64,000 nucleotides of DNA, taken from assembly GCA_028752905.1 (NCBI GenBank), contig JAQNBH010000043.1, positions 248,001 through 312,000 of the forward strand. Reading direction: 5' to 3'. The position numbers and the translations under genes are program-made. This document shows positions 39,974 to 52,433 of this stretch, piece by piece (position 1 is the stretch's first letter; every line of letters starts with the position of its first letter). A model generated the notes under the pieces. The model did no database searches, was not told the origin of the DNA, and was given only the letters and a program-made list of their open reading frames with translations. The stretch is from Cladorhizidae sp. MBARI D1340-BT2 (lineage: Eukaryota; Porifera; Demospongiae; Poecilosclerida; Cladorhizidae).

Positions 39974-40311
39974 GATGCTAAACAGGTTAGCTTCATAGAT
40001 TCTCCACACTTCACTGAATGGACTTGATGTATAGGTATTAAGATAGGACTCTCTAAGTGCTCTCTCTTGATACCAAACATCCATATATTCTGCACACTTC
40101 ACTGTAATGGACTTGCAAGATAGGTATCTCTCAGTGTTCTCTATCTTGAGCTAAACATGTTAGCTTCATAGATTCTCCACACTTCACTGAATAGACTTGA
40201 TATATAGCTCTAAAGGTAGGCCTCTCTCTGTTCTCTCTCTTGATACCAAACATCCGTATATTCTGCATACATAGAATCACAAGATAGGTTTCTCTATGTG
40301 TTCTCTATCTT
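39974..40311 (+). repeat. 338-bp extra A1'-A2' pair, insertion 6
   Basis: Lies in monomer 39636-40881. It matches insertion 3 at an offset of exactly 7356 bp, including the rare GAATGGACTTG near 40016. Confidence 0.93.
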
Positions 40312-43035
40312 GATGCTAAACAGGTTAGCTACATAGATTCTCCAAACTTCACTGTATAAACTTGATATATAGCTATTAAGATAGGTCTCTCCCTGTGCTC
40401 TCTGTTGATATCAAACATCCATAATATTCTGCACACTTCACTGTAATGGACTTGATATGATTCGAATGATAGGTTTCATTGTGTGTTCTCTATCTTGATA
40501 TTTGCCCTAATTTGGTCTATATGTTTCTCATTTTCCCCCCAAAAATCTTGTTATTTTGCCGTAAAGCTCATAACTTTTCTACACTTTACCCCAAAAAGAT
40601 AATTTTTATATCATCGGATAGCCCTTCTAATTATCTGTCTTTTGTACGTGCCAAAATTTTGAGTACTCTAAGTATTAGCAAGTTATGGTGATTTGAAGTG
40701 GTAAGGTTTGCGATCTTTCCTGGCGTTTTCCAGTTGCCAAAGCGGTGGCCTGCCAGTGAAAAACCACTACATTTATTGATAATCTGTTGACATGTTGCAG
40801 ATAAGGGCCTTCTCTATCAGTTGACAAAATCTGGGACTTTGGTCTTGTTAATTAGGGCAGTTATGAATTGTACTCTTACTTGATGCTAAACAGGTTAGCT
40901 TCGTAGATTCTCCACACTTCACTGAATAGACTTGATGTATAGCTATTAAGATAGGACTCTCTAAGTGCTCTCTCTTGATACCAAACATCCATATATTCTG
41001 CACACTTCACTGTAATGGACTTGCAAGATAGGTATCTCTCAGTGTTCTCTATCTTGAGCTAAACATGTTAGCTTCATAGATTCTCCACACTTCACTGAAT
41101 AGACTTGATATATAGCTCTAAAGGTAGGCCTCTCTCTGTTCTCTCTCTTGATACCAAACATCCGTATATTCTGCATACATAGAATCACAAGATAGGTTTC
41201 TCTATGTGTTCTCTATCTTGATGCTAAACAGGTTAGCTTCATAGATTCTCCACACTTCACTGTATAAACTTGATATATAGCTATTAAGATAGGTCTCTCC
41301 CTGTGCTCTCTGTTGATATCAAACATCCATAATATTCTGCACACTTCACTGTAATGGACTTGATATGATTCGAATGATAGGTTTCATTGTGTGTTCTCTA
41401 TCTTGATATTTGCCCTAATTTGGTCTATATGTTTCTCATTTCCCCCCCAAAAATCTTGTTATTTTGCCGTAAAGCTCATAACTTTTCTACACTTTACCCA
41501 AAAAAGATAATTTTTATATCATCGGATAGCCCTTCTAATTATCTGTCTTTTGTACGTGCCAAAATTTTGAGTACTCTAAGTATTAGCAAGTTATGGTGAT
41601 TTGAAGTGGTAAGGTTTGCGATCTTTCCTGGCGTTTTCCAGTTGCCAAAGCGGTGGCCTGCCAGTGAAAAACCACTACATTTATTGATAATCTGTTGACA
41701 TGTTGCAGATAAGGGCCTTCTCTATCAGTTGACAAAATCTGGGACTTTGGTCTTGTTAATTAGGGCAGTTATGAATTGTACTCTTACTTGATGCTAAACA
41801 TGTTAGCTTCGTAGATTATCCACACTTCACTGAATAGACTTGATGTATAGCTATTAAGATAGGACTCTCTAAGTGCTCTCTCTTGATACCAAACATCCAT
41901 ATATTCTGCACACTTCACTGTAATGGACTTGCAAGATAGGTATCTCTCAGTGTTCTCTATCTTGAGCTAAACATGTTAGCTTCATAGATTCTCCACACTT
42001 CACTGAATAGACTTGATATATAGCTCTAAAGGTAGGCCTCTCTCTGTTCTCTCTCTTGATACCAAACATCCGTATATTCTGCATACATAGAATCACAAGA
42101 TAGGTTTCTCTATGTGTTCTCTATCTTGATGCTAAACAGGTTAGCTTCATAGATTCTCCACACTTCACTGTATAAACTTGATATATAGCTATTAAGATAG
42201 GTCTCTCCCTGTGCCCTCTGTTGATATCAAACATCCATAATATTCTGCACACTTCACTGTAATGGACTTGATATGATTCGAATGATAGGTTTCATTGTGT
42301 GTTCTCTATCTTGATATTTGCCCTAATTTGGTCTATATGTTTCTCATTTTCCCCCAAAAAATCTTGTTATTTTGCCGTAAAGCTCATAACTTTTCTACAC
42401 TTTACCCCAAAAAGATAATTTTTATATCAGCGGATAGCCCTTCTAATTATCTGTCTTTTGTACGTGCCAAAATTTTGAGTACTCTAAGTATTAGCAAGTT
42501 ATGTTGATTTGAAGTGGTAAGGTTTGCGATCTTTCCTGGCGTTTTCCAGTTGCCAAAGCGGTGGCCTGCCAGTGAAAAACCACTACATTTATTGATAATC
42601 TGTTGACATGTTGCAGATAAGAGCCTTCTCTATCAGTTGACAAAATCTGGGACTTTGGTCTTGTTAATTAGGGCAGTTATGAATTGTACTCTTACTTGAT
42701 GCTAAACATGTTAGCTTCGTAGATTATCCACACTTCACTGAATAGACTTGATGTATAACTATTAAGATAGGACTCTCTAAGTGCTCTCTCTTGATACCAA
42801 ACATCCATATATTCTGCACACTTCACTGTAATGGACTTGCAAGATAGGTATCTCTCAGTGTTCTCTATCTTGAGCTAAACATGTTAGCTTCATAGATTCT
42901 CCACACTTCACTGAATAGACTTGATATATAGCTCTAAAGGTAGGCCTCTCTCTGTTCTCTCTCTTGATACCAAACATCCGTATATTCTGCATACATAGAA
43001 TCACAAGATAGGTTTCTCTATGTGTTCTCTATCTT

Positions 43036-43373
43036 GATGCTAAACAGGTTAGCTTCATAGATTCTCCACACTTCACTGAATAGACTTGATGTATAGGTAT
43101 TAAGATAGGACTCTCTAAGTGCTCTCTCTTGATACCAAACATCCATATATTCTGCACACTTCACTGTAATGGACTTGCAAGATAGGTATCTCTCAGTGTT
43201 CTCTATCTTGAGCTAAACATGTTAGCTTCATAGATTCTCCACACTTCACTGAATAGACTTGATATATAGCTCTAAAGGTAGGCCTCTCTCTGTTCTCTCT
43301 CTTGATACCAAACATCCGTATATTCTGCATACATAGAATCACAAGATAGGTTTCTCTATGTGTTCTCTATCTT
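43036..43373 (+). repeat. 338-bp extra A1'-A2' pair, insertion 7
   Basis: Lies in monomer 42698-43943 and is the 7356-bp-shifted partner of insertion 4. The monomer before it shares GATAAGAGCC (near 42617) with the copy near 35261. Confidence 0.93.
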
Positions 43374-43943
43374 GATGCTAAACAGGTTAGCTACATAGAT
43401 TCTCCAAACTTCACTGTATAAACTTGATATATAGCTATTAAGATAGGTCTCTCCCTGTGCTCTCTGTTGATATCAAACATCCATAATATTCTGCACACTT
43501 CACTGTAATGGACTTGATATGATTCGAATGATAGGTTTCATTGTGTGTTCTCTATCTTGATATTTGCCCTAATTTGGTCTATATGTTTCTCATTTTCCCC
43601 CCAAAAATCTTGTTATTTTGCCGTAAAGCTCATAACTTTTCTACACTTTACCCAAAAAAGATAATTTTTATATCATCGGATAGCCCTTCTAATTATCTGT
43701 CTTTTGTACGTGCCAAAATTTTGAGTACTCTAAGTATTAGCAAGTTATGATGATTTGAAGTGGTAAGGTTTGCGATCTTTCCTGGCGTTTTCCAGTTGCC
43801 AAAGCGGTGGCCTGCCAGTGAAAAACCACTACATTTATTGATAATCTGTTGACATGTTGCAGATAAGGGCCTTCTCTATCAGTTGACAAAATCTGGGACT
43901 TTGGTCTTGTTAATTAGGGCAGTTATGAATTGTACTCTTACTT

Positions 43944-44844
43944 GATGCTAAACAGGTTAGCTTCGTAGATTCTCCACACTTCACTGAATAGACTTGATGT
44001 ATAGCTATTAAGATAGAACTCTCTAAGTGCTCTCTCTTGATACCAAACATCCATATATTCTGCACACTTCACTGTAATGGACTTGCAAGATAGGTATCTC
44101 TCAGTGTTCTCTATCTTGAGCTAAACATGTTAGCTTCATAGATTCTCCACACTTCACTGAATAGACTTGATATATAGCTCTAAAGGTAGGCCTCTCTCTG
44201 TTCTCTCTCTTGATACCAAACATCCGTATATTCTGCATACATAGAATCACAAGATAGGTTTCTCTATGTGTTCTCTATCTTGATGCTAAACAGGTTAGCT
44301 TCATAGATTCTCCACACTTCACTGTATAAACTTGATATATAGCTATTAAGATAGGTCTCTCCCTGTGCTCTCTGTTGATATCAAACATCCATAATATTCT
44401 GCACACTTCACTGTAATGGACTTGATATGATTCGAATGATAGGTTTCATTGTGTGTTCTCTATCTTGATATTTGCCCTAATTTGGTCTATATGTTTCTCA
44501 TTTCCCCCCCAAAAATCTTGTTATTTTGCCGTAAAGCTCATAACTTTTCTACACTTTACCCAAAAAAGATAATTTTTATATCATCGGATAGCCCTTCTAA
44601 TTATCTGTCTTTTGTACGTGCCAAAATTTTGAGTACTCTAAGTATTAATGGTGATTTGAAGTGGTAAGGTTTGCGATCTTTCCTGGCGTTTTCCAGTTGC
44701 CAAAGCGGTGGCCTGCCAGTGAAAAACCACTACATTTATTGATAATCTGTTGACATGTTGCAGATAAGGGCCTTCTCTATCAGTTGACAAAATCTGGGAC
44801 TTTGGTCTTGTTAATTAGGGCAGTTATGAATTGTACTCTTACTT
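43944..44844 (+). repeat. Monomer 47 (901 bp), short allele 2
   Basis: The same GCAAGTT loss lies at 44647/44648. It is the partner of the monomer at 36588. Confidence 0.92.
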
Positions 44845-45182
44845 GATGCTAAACAGGTTAGCTTCGTAGATTCTCCACACTTCACTGAATAGACTTGATG
44901 TATAGCTATTAAGATAGAACTCTCTAAGTGCTCTCTCTTGATACCAAACATCCATATATTCTGCACACTTTACTGTAATGGACTTGCAAGATAGGTATCT
45001 CTCAGTGTTCTCTATCTTGAGCTAAACATGTTAGCTTCATAGATTCTCCACACTTCACTGAATAGACTTGATATATAGCTCTAAAGGTAGGCCTCTCTCT
45101 GTTCTCTCTCTTGATACCAAACATCCGTATATTCTGCATACATAGAATCACAAGATAGGTTTCTCTATGTGTTCTCTATCTT

Positions 45183-45520
45183 GATGCTAAACAGGTTAGC
45201 TTCATAGATTCTCCACACTTCACTGAATAGACTTGATGTATAGGTATTAAGATAGGACTCTCTAAGTGCTCTCTCTTGATACCAAACATCCATATATTCT
45301 GCACACTTCACTGTAATGGACTTGCAAGATAGGTATCTCTCAGTGTTCTCTATCTTGAGCTAAACATGTTAGCTTCATAGATTCTCCACACTTCACTGAA
45401 TAGACTTGATATATAGCTCTAAAGGTAGGCCTCTCTCTGTTCTCTCTCTTGATACCAAACATCCGTATATTCTGCATACATAGAATCACAAGATAGGTTT
45501 CTCTATGTGTTCTCTATCTT
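45183..45520 (+). repeat. 338-bp extra A1'-A2' pair, insertion 8
   Basis: Lies in monomer 44845-46090 and is the 7356-bp-shifted partner of insertion 5, with the same CACACTTTACTG (near 44965) and TTTGGACTATATG (near 45721) markers. It is the last insertion in the window. Confidence 0.93.
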
Positions 45521-46090
45521 GATGCTAAACAGGTTAGCTACATAGATTCTCCAAACTTCACTGTATAAACTTGATATATAGCTATTAAGATAGGTCTCTC
45601 CCTGTGCTCTCTGTTGATATCAAACATCCATAATATTCTGCACACTTCACTGTAATGGACTTGATATGATTCGAATGATAGGTTTCATTGTGTGTTCTCT
45701 ATCTTGATATTTGCCCTAATTTGGACTATATGTTTCTCATTTTCCCCCCAAAAATCTTGTTATTTTGCCGTAAAGCTCATAACTTTTGTACACTTTACCC
45801 AAAAAAGATAATTTTTATATCATCGGATAGCCCTTCTAATTATCTGTCTTTTGTACGTGCCAAAATTTTGAGTACTCTAAGTATTAGCAAGTTATGGTGA
45901 TTTGAAGTGGTAAGGTTTGCGATCTTTCCTGGCGTTTTCCAGTTGCCAAAGCGGTGGCCTGCCAGTGAAAAACCACTACATTTATTGATAATCTGTTGAC
46001 ATGTTGCAGATAAGGGCCTTCTCTATCAGTTGACAAAATCTGGGACTTTGGTCTTGTTAATTAGGGCAGTTATGAATTGTACTCTTACTT

Positions 46091-46991
46091 GATGCTAAAC
46101 AGGTTAGCTTCGTAGATTCTCCACACTTCACTGAATAGACTTGATGTATAGCTATTAAGATAGAACTCTCTAAGTGCTCTCTCTTGATACCAAACATCCA
46201 TATATTCTGCACACTTCACTGTAATGGACTTGCAAGATAGGTATCTCTCAGTGTTCTCTATCTTGAGCTAAACATGTTAGCTTCATAGATTCTCCACACT
46301 TCACTGAATAGACTTGATATATAGCTCTAAAGGTAGGCCTCTCTCTGTTCTCTCTCTTGATACCAAACATCCGTATATTCTGCATACATAGAATCACAAG
46401 ATAGGTTTCTCTATGTGTTCTCTATCTTGATGCTAAACAGGTTAGCTTCATAGATTCTCCACACTTCACTGTATAAACTTGATATATAGCTATTAAGATA
46501 GGTCTCTCCCTGTGCTCTCTGTTGATATCAAACATCCATAATATTCTGCACACTTCACTGTAATGGACTTGATATGATTCGAATGATAGGTTTCATTGTG
46601 TGTTCTCTATCTTGATATTTGCCCTAATTTGGTCTATATGTTTCTCATTTCCCCCCCAAAAATCTTGTTATTTTGCCGTAAAGCTCATAACTTTTCTACA
46701 CTTTACCCAAAAAAGATAATTTTTATATCATCGGATAGCCCTTCTAATTATCTGTCTTTTGTACGTGCCAAAATTTTGAGTACTCTAAGTATTAATGGTG
46801 ATTTGAAGTGGTAAGGTTTGCGATCTTTCCTGGCGTTTTCCAGTTGCCAAAGCGGTGGCCTGCCAGTGAAAAACCACTACATTTATTGATAATCTGTTGA
46901 CATGTTGCAGATAAGGGCCTTCTCTATCAGTTGACAAAATCTGGGACTTTGGTCTTGTTAATTAGGGCAGTTATGAATTGTACTCTTACTT
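46091..46991 (+). repeat. Monomer 49 (901 bp), short allele 2
   Basis: The same GCAAGTT loss lies at 46794/46795. It is the partner of the monomer at 38735 and the end of HOR copy 2. Confidence 0.92.
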
Positions 46992-47892
46992 GATGCTAAA
47001 CAGGTTAGCTTCGTAGATTCTCCACACTTCACTGAATAGACTTGATGTATAGCTATTAAGATAGAACTCTCTAAGTGCTCTCTCTTGATACCAAACATCC
47101 ATATATTCTGCACACTTTACTGTAATGGACTTGCAAGATAGGTATCTCTCAGTGTTCTCTATCTTGAGCTAAACATGTTAGCTTCATAGATTCTCCACAC
47201 TTCACTGAATAGACTTGATATATAGCTCTAAAGGTAGGCCTCTCTCTGTTCTCTCTCTTGATACCAAACATCCGTATATTCTGCATACATAGAATCACAA
47301 GATAGGTTTCTCTATGTGTTCTCTATCTTGATGCTAAACAGGTTAGCTTCATAGATTCTCCACACTTCACTGTATAAACTTGATATATAGCTATTAAGAT
47401 AGGTCTCTCCCTGTGCTCTCTGTTGATATCAAACATCCATAATATTCTGCACACTTCACTGTAATGGACTTGATATGATTCGAATGATAGGTTTCATTGT
47501 GTGTTCTCTATCTTGATATTTGCCCTAATTTGGTCTATATGTTTCTCATTTCCCCCCCAAAAATCTTGTTATTTTGCCGTAAAGCTCATAACTTTTCTAC
47601 ACTTTACCCAAAAAAGATAATTTTTATATCATCGGATAGCCCTTCTAATTATCTGTCTTTTGTACGTGCCAAAATTTTGAGTACTCTAAGTATTAATGGT
47701 GATTTGAAGTGGTAAGGTTTGCGATCTTTCCTGGCGTTTTCCAGTTGCCAAAGCGGTGGCCTGCCAGTGAAAAACCACTACATTTATTGATAATCTGTTG
47801 ACATGTTGCAGATAAGGGCCTTCTCTATCAGTTGACAAAATCTGGGACTTTGGTCTTGTTAATTAGGGCAGTTATGAATTGTACTCTTACTT
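46992..47892 (+). repeat. Monomer 50 (901 bp), short allele 2, outside the HOR copies
   Basis: The GCAAGTT loss lies at 47695/47696. Its A1 has AAACAGGTTAGC, GATAGAACTC and CACACTTTACTG, like the 1246-bp monomers at 37489 and 44845, but it lacks the 338-bp insertion. It may be a recombinant that lost the extra pair, or an older form that never had it. Confidence 0.88.
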
Positions 47893-50800
47893 GATGCTAA
47901 ACATGTTAGCTTCGTAGATTATCCACACTTCACTGAATAGACTTGATGTATAGCTATTAAGATAGGACTCTCTAAGTGCTCTCTCTTGATACCAAACATC
48001 CATATATTCTGCACACTTCACTGTAATGGACTTGCAAGATAGGTATCTCTCAGTGTTCTCTATCTTGAGCTAAACATGTTAGCTTCATAGATTCTCCACA
48101 CTTCACTGAATAGACTTGATATATAGCTCTAAAGGTAGGCCTCTCTCTGTTCTCTCTCTTGATACCAAACATCCGTATATTCTGCATACATGGAATCACA
48201 AGATAGGTTTCTCTATGTGTTCTCTATCTTGATGCTAAACAGGTTAGCTTCATAGATTCTCCACACTTCACTGTATAAACTTGATATATAGATATTAAGA
48301 TAGGTCTCTCCCTGTGCTCTCTGTTGATATCAAACATCCATAATATTCTGCACACTTCACTGTAATGGACTTGATATGATTCGAATGATAGGTTTCATTG
48401 TGTGTTCTCTATCTTGATATTTGCCCTAATTTGGACTATATGTTTCTCATTTTCCCCCCCAAAATCTTGTTATTTTGCCGTAAAGCTCATAACTTTTCTA
48501 CACTTTAACCAAAAAAGATAATTTTTATATCATCGGATAGCCCTTCTAATTATCTGTCTTTTGTACGTGCCAAAATTTTGAGTACTCTAAGTATTAGCAA
48601 GTTATGGTGATTTGAAGTGGTAAGGTTTGCGATCTTTCCTGGCGTTTTCCAGTTGCCAAAGCGGTGGCCTGCCAGTGAAAAACCACTACATTTATTGATA
48701 ATCTGTTGACATGTTGCAGATAAGGTCCTTCTCTATCAGTTGACAAAATCTGGGACTTTGGTCTTGTTAATTAGGGCAGTTATGAATTGTACTCTTACTT
48801 GATGCTAAACATGTTAGCTTCGTAGATTATCCACACTTCACTGAATAGACTTGATGTATAACTATTAAGATAGGACTCTCTAAGTGCTCTCTCTTGATAC
48901 CAAACATCCATATATTCTGCACACTTCACTGTAATGGACTTGCAAGATAGGTATCTCTCAGTGTTCTCTATCTTGAGCTAAACATGTTAGCTTCATAGAT
49001 TCTCCACACTTCACTGAATAGACTTGATATATAGCTCTAAAGGTAGGCCTCTCTCTGTTCTCTCTCTTGATACCAAACATCCGTATATTCTGCATACATA
49101 GAATCACAAGATAGGTTTCTCTATGTGTTCTCTATCTTGATGCTAAACAGGTTAGCTTCATAGATTCTCCACACTTCACTGTATAAACTTGATATATAGA
49201 TATTAAGATAGGTCTCTCCCTGTGCTCTCTGTTGATATCAAACATCCATAATATTCTGCACACTTCACTGTAATGGACTTGATATGATTCGAATGATAGG
49301 TTTCATTGTGTGTTCTCTATCTTGATATTTGCCCTAATTTGGTCTATATGTTTCTCATTTCCCCCCCAAAAATCTTGTTATTTTGCCGTAAAGCTCATAA
49401 CTTTTCTACACTCTAACCAAAAAAGATAATTTTTATATCATCGGATAGCCCTTCTAATTATCTGTCTTTTGTACGTGCCAAAATTTTGAGTACTCTAAGT
49501 ATTAGCAAGTTATGGTGATTTGAAGTGGTAAGGTTTGCGTTCTTTCCTGGCGTTTTCCAGTTGCCAAAGCGGTGGCCTGCCAGTGAAAAACCACTACATT
49601 TATTGATAATCTGTTGACATGTTGCAGATAAGGGCCTTCTCTATCAGTTGACAAAATCTGGGACTTTGGTCTTGTTAATTAGGGCAGTTATGAATTGTAC
49701 TCTTACTTGATGCTAAACATGTTAGCTTCGTAGATTATCCACACTTCACTGAATAGACTTGATGAATAACTATTAAGATAGGACTCTCTAAGTGCTCTCT
49801 CTTGATACCAAACATCCATATATTCTGCACACTTCACTGTAATGGACTTGCAAGATAGGTATCTCTCAGTGTTCTCTATCTTGAGCTAAACATGTTAGCT
49901 TCATAGATTCTCCACACTTCACTGAATAGACTTGATATATAGCTCTAAAGGTAGGCCTCTCTCTGTTCTCTCTCTTGATACCAAACATCCGTATATTCTG
50001 CATACATAGAATCACAAGATAGGTTTCTCTATGTGTTCTCTATCTTGATGCTAAACAGGTTAGCTTCATAGATTCTCCACACTTCACTGTATAAACTTGA
50101 TATATAGCTATTAAGATAGGTCTCTCCCTGTGCTCTCTGTTGATATCAAACATCCATAATATTCTGCACACTTCACTGTAATGGACTTGATATGATTCGA
50201 ATGATAGGTTTCATTGTGTGTTCTCTATCTTGATATTTGCCCTAATTTGGTCTATATGTTTCTCATTTTCCCCCCAAAAATCTTGTTATTTTGCCGTAAA
50301 GCTCATAACTTTTCTACACTTTATCCAAAAAAGATAAGTTTTATATCACCGGATAGCCCTTCTAATTATCTGTCTTTTGTACGTGCCAAAATTTTGAGTA
50401 CTCTAAGTATTAGCAAGTTATGGTGATTTGAAGTGGTAAGGTTTGCGATCTTTCCTGGCGTTTTCCAGTTGCCAAAGCGGTGGCCTGCCAGTGAAAAACC
50501 ACTACATTTATTGATAATCTGTTGACATGTTGCAGATAAGGGCCTTCTCTATCACTTGACAAAATCTGGGACTTTGGTCTTGTTAATTAGGGCAGTTATG
50601 AATTGTAATCTTACTTGATGCTAAACATGTTAGCTTCGTAGATTATACACACTTCACTGAATAGACTTGATGTATAACTATTAAGATAGGACTCTCTAAG
50701 TGCTCTCTCTTGATACCAAACATCCATATATTCTGCACACTTCACTGTAATGGACTTGCAAGATAGGTATCTCTCAGTGTTCTCTATCTTGAGCTAAACA

Positions 50801-52433
50801 TGTTAGCTTCATAGATTCTCCACACTTCACTGAATAGACTTGATATATAGCTCTAAAGGTAGGCCTCTCTCTGTTCTCTCTCTTGATACCAAACATCCGT
50901 ATATTCTGCATACATAGAATCACAAGATAGGTTTCTCTATGTGTTCTCTATCTTGATGCTAAACAGGTTAGCTTCATAGATTCTCCACACTTCACTGTAT
51001 AAATTTGATATATAGCTATTAAGATAGGTCTCTCCCTGTGCTCTCTGTTGATATCAAACATCCATAATATTCTGCACACTTCACTGTAATGGACTTGATA
51101 TGATTCGAATGATAGGTTTCATTGTGTGTTCTCTATCTTGATATTTGCCCTAATTTGGTCTATATGTTTCTCATTTTCCCCCCAAAAATCTTGTTATTTT
51201 GCCGTAAAGCTCATAACTTTTCTACACTTTATCCAAAAAAGATAAGTTTTATATCACCGGATAGCCCTTCTAATTATCTGTCTTTTGTACGTGCCAAAAT
51301 TTTGAGTACTCTAAGTATTAGCAAGTTATGATGATTTGAAGTGGTAAGGTTTGCGATCTTTCCTGGCGTTTTCCAGTTGCCAAAGCGGTGGCCTGCCAGT
51401 GAAAAACCACTACATTTATTGATAATCTGTTGACATGTTGCAGATAAGGGCCTTCTCTATCACTTGACAAAATCTGGGACTTTGGTCTTGTTAATTAGGG
51501 CAGTTATGAATTGTAATCTTACTTGATGCTAAACATGTTAGCTTCGTAGATTATACACACTTCACTGAATAGACTTGATGTATAACTATTAAGATAGGAC
51601 TCTCTAAGTGCTCTCTCTTGATACCAAACATCCATATATTCTGCACACTTCACTGTAATGGACTTGCAAGATAGGTATCTCTCAGTGTTCTCTATCTTGA
51701 GCTAAACATGTTAGCTTCATAGATTCTCCACACTTCACTGAATAGACTTGATATATAGCTCTAAAGGTAGGCCTCTCTCTGTTCTCTCTCTTGATACCAA
51801 ACATCCGTATATTCTGCATACATAGAATCACAAGATAGGTTTCTCTATGTGTTCTCTATCTTGATGCTAAACAGGTTAGCTTCATAGATTCTCCACACTT
51901 CACTGTATAAATTTGATATATAGCTATTAAGATAGGTCTCTCCCTGTGCTCTCTGTTGATATCAAACATCCATAATATTCTGCACACTTCACTGTAATGG
52001 ACTTGATATGATTCGAATGATAGGTTTCATTGTGTGTTCTCTATCTTGATATTTGCCCTAATTTGGTCTATATGTTTCTCATTTTCCCCCCAAAAAATCT
52101 TGTTATTTTGCCGTAAAGCTCATAACTGTTCTACACTTTACCCAAAAAAGATAATTTTTATATCACCGGATAGCCCTTCTAATTATCTGTCTTTTGTACG
52201 TGCCAAAATTTTGAGTACTCTAAGTATTAGCAAGTTATGGTGATTTGAAGTGGTAAGGTTTGCGATCTTTCCTGGCGTTTTCCAGTTGCCAAAGCGGTGG
52301 CCTGCCAGTGAAAAACCACTACATTTATTGATAATCTGTTGACATGTTGCAGATAAGGGCCTTCTCTATCAGTTGACAAAATCTGGGACTTTGGTCTTGT
52401 TAATTAGGGCAGTTATGAATTGTACTCTTACTT
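47893..52433 (+). repeat. Block V: five transitional monomers (copies 51-55)
   Basis: All are about 908 bp. Copies 51 and 52 share AGATATTAAG in A3 (near 48290 and 49199) and ACCAAAAAAG in R, which puts a stop in the frame that is open elsewhere; copy 51 also has TTTGGACTATATG. Copies 53 and 54 have nearly identical R segments, with TTTATCCAAAAAAG, GATAAGTTTT, CTATCACTTGAC and TGTAATCTTAC. The A1-A3 parts of copies 54 and 55 likewise share GATTATACACAC and TATAAATTTG. Copy 55 has a 16-nt homopolymer tract and an AACTGTTCTAC otherwise typical of type C. Confidence 0.85.

Larger units (their letters stand above)
39636..46991 (+). repeat. 7356-bp seven-monomer HOR, copy 2
   Basis: Directly abuts copy 1. 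Differences I see are few: TTATGATGATTTG near 43745 against TTATGGTGATTTG in copy 1, and AACTTTTGTAC near 45781 against AACTTTTCTAC. The duplication junction lies between 39438, where the upstream monomer still has its 7-bp loss, and about 39645, where A1 has the AAACATGTTAGC allele found in the monomer starting at 32280. Confidence 0.92.
30464..47892 (+). repeat. Block IV: HOR block built from 908-, 901- and 1246-bp monomers
   Basis: Reading monomer lengths in order gives 908-908-1246 twice (30464-33525 and 33526-36587, 3062 bp each) and 901-1246 twice (36588-38734 and 38735-40881, 2147 bp each). Then come 908-908-1246 (40882-43943), 901-1246 (43944-46090), 901 and 901. Six of the eight 338-bp insertions are here. 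Most monomers have the CATCGG state in R. Confidence 0.9.
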
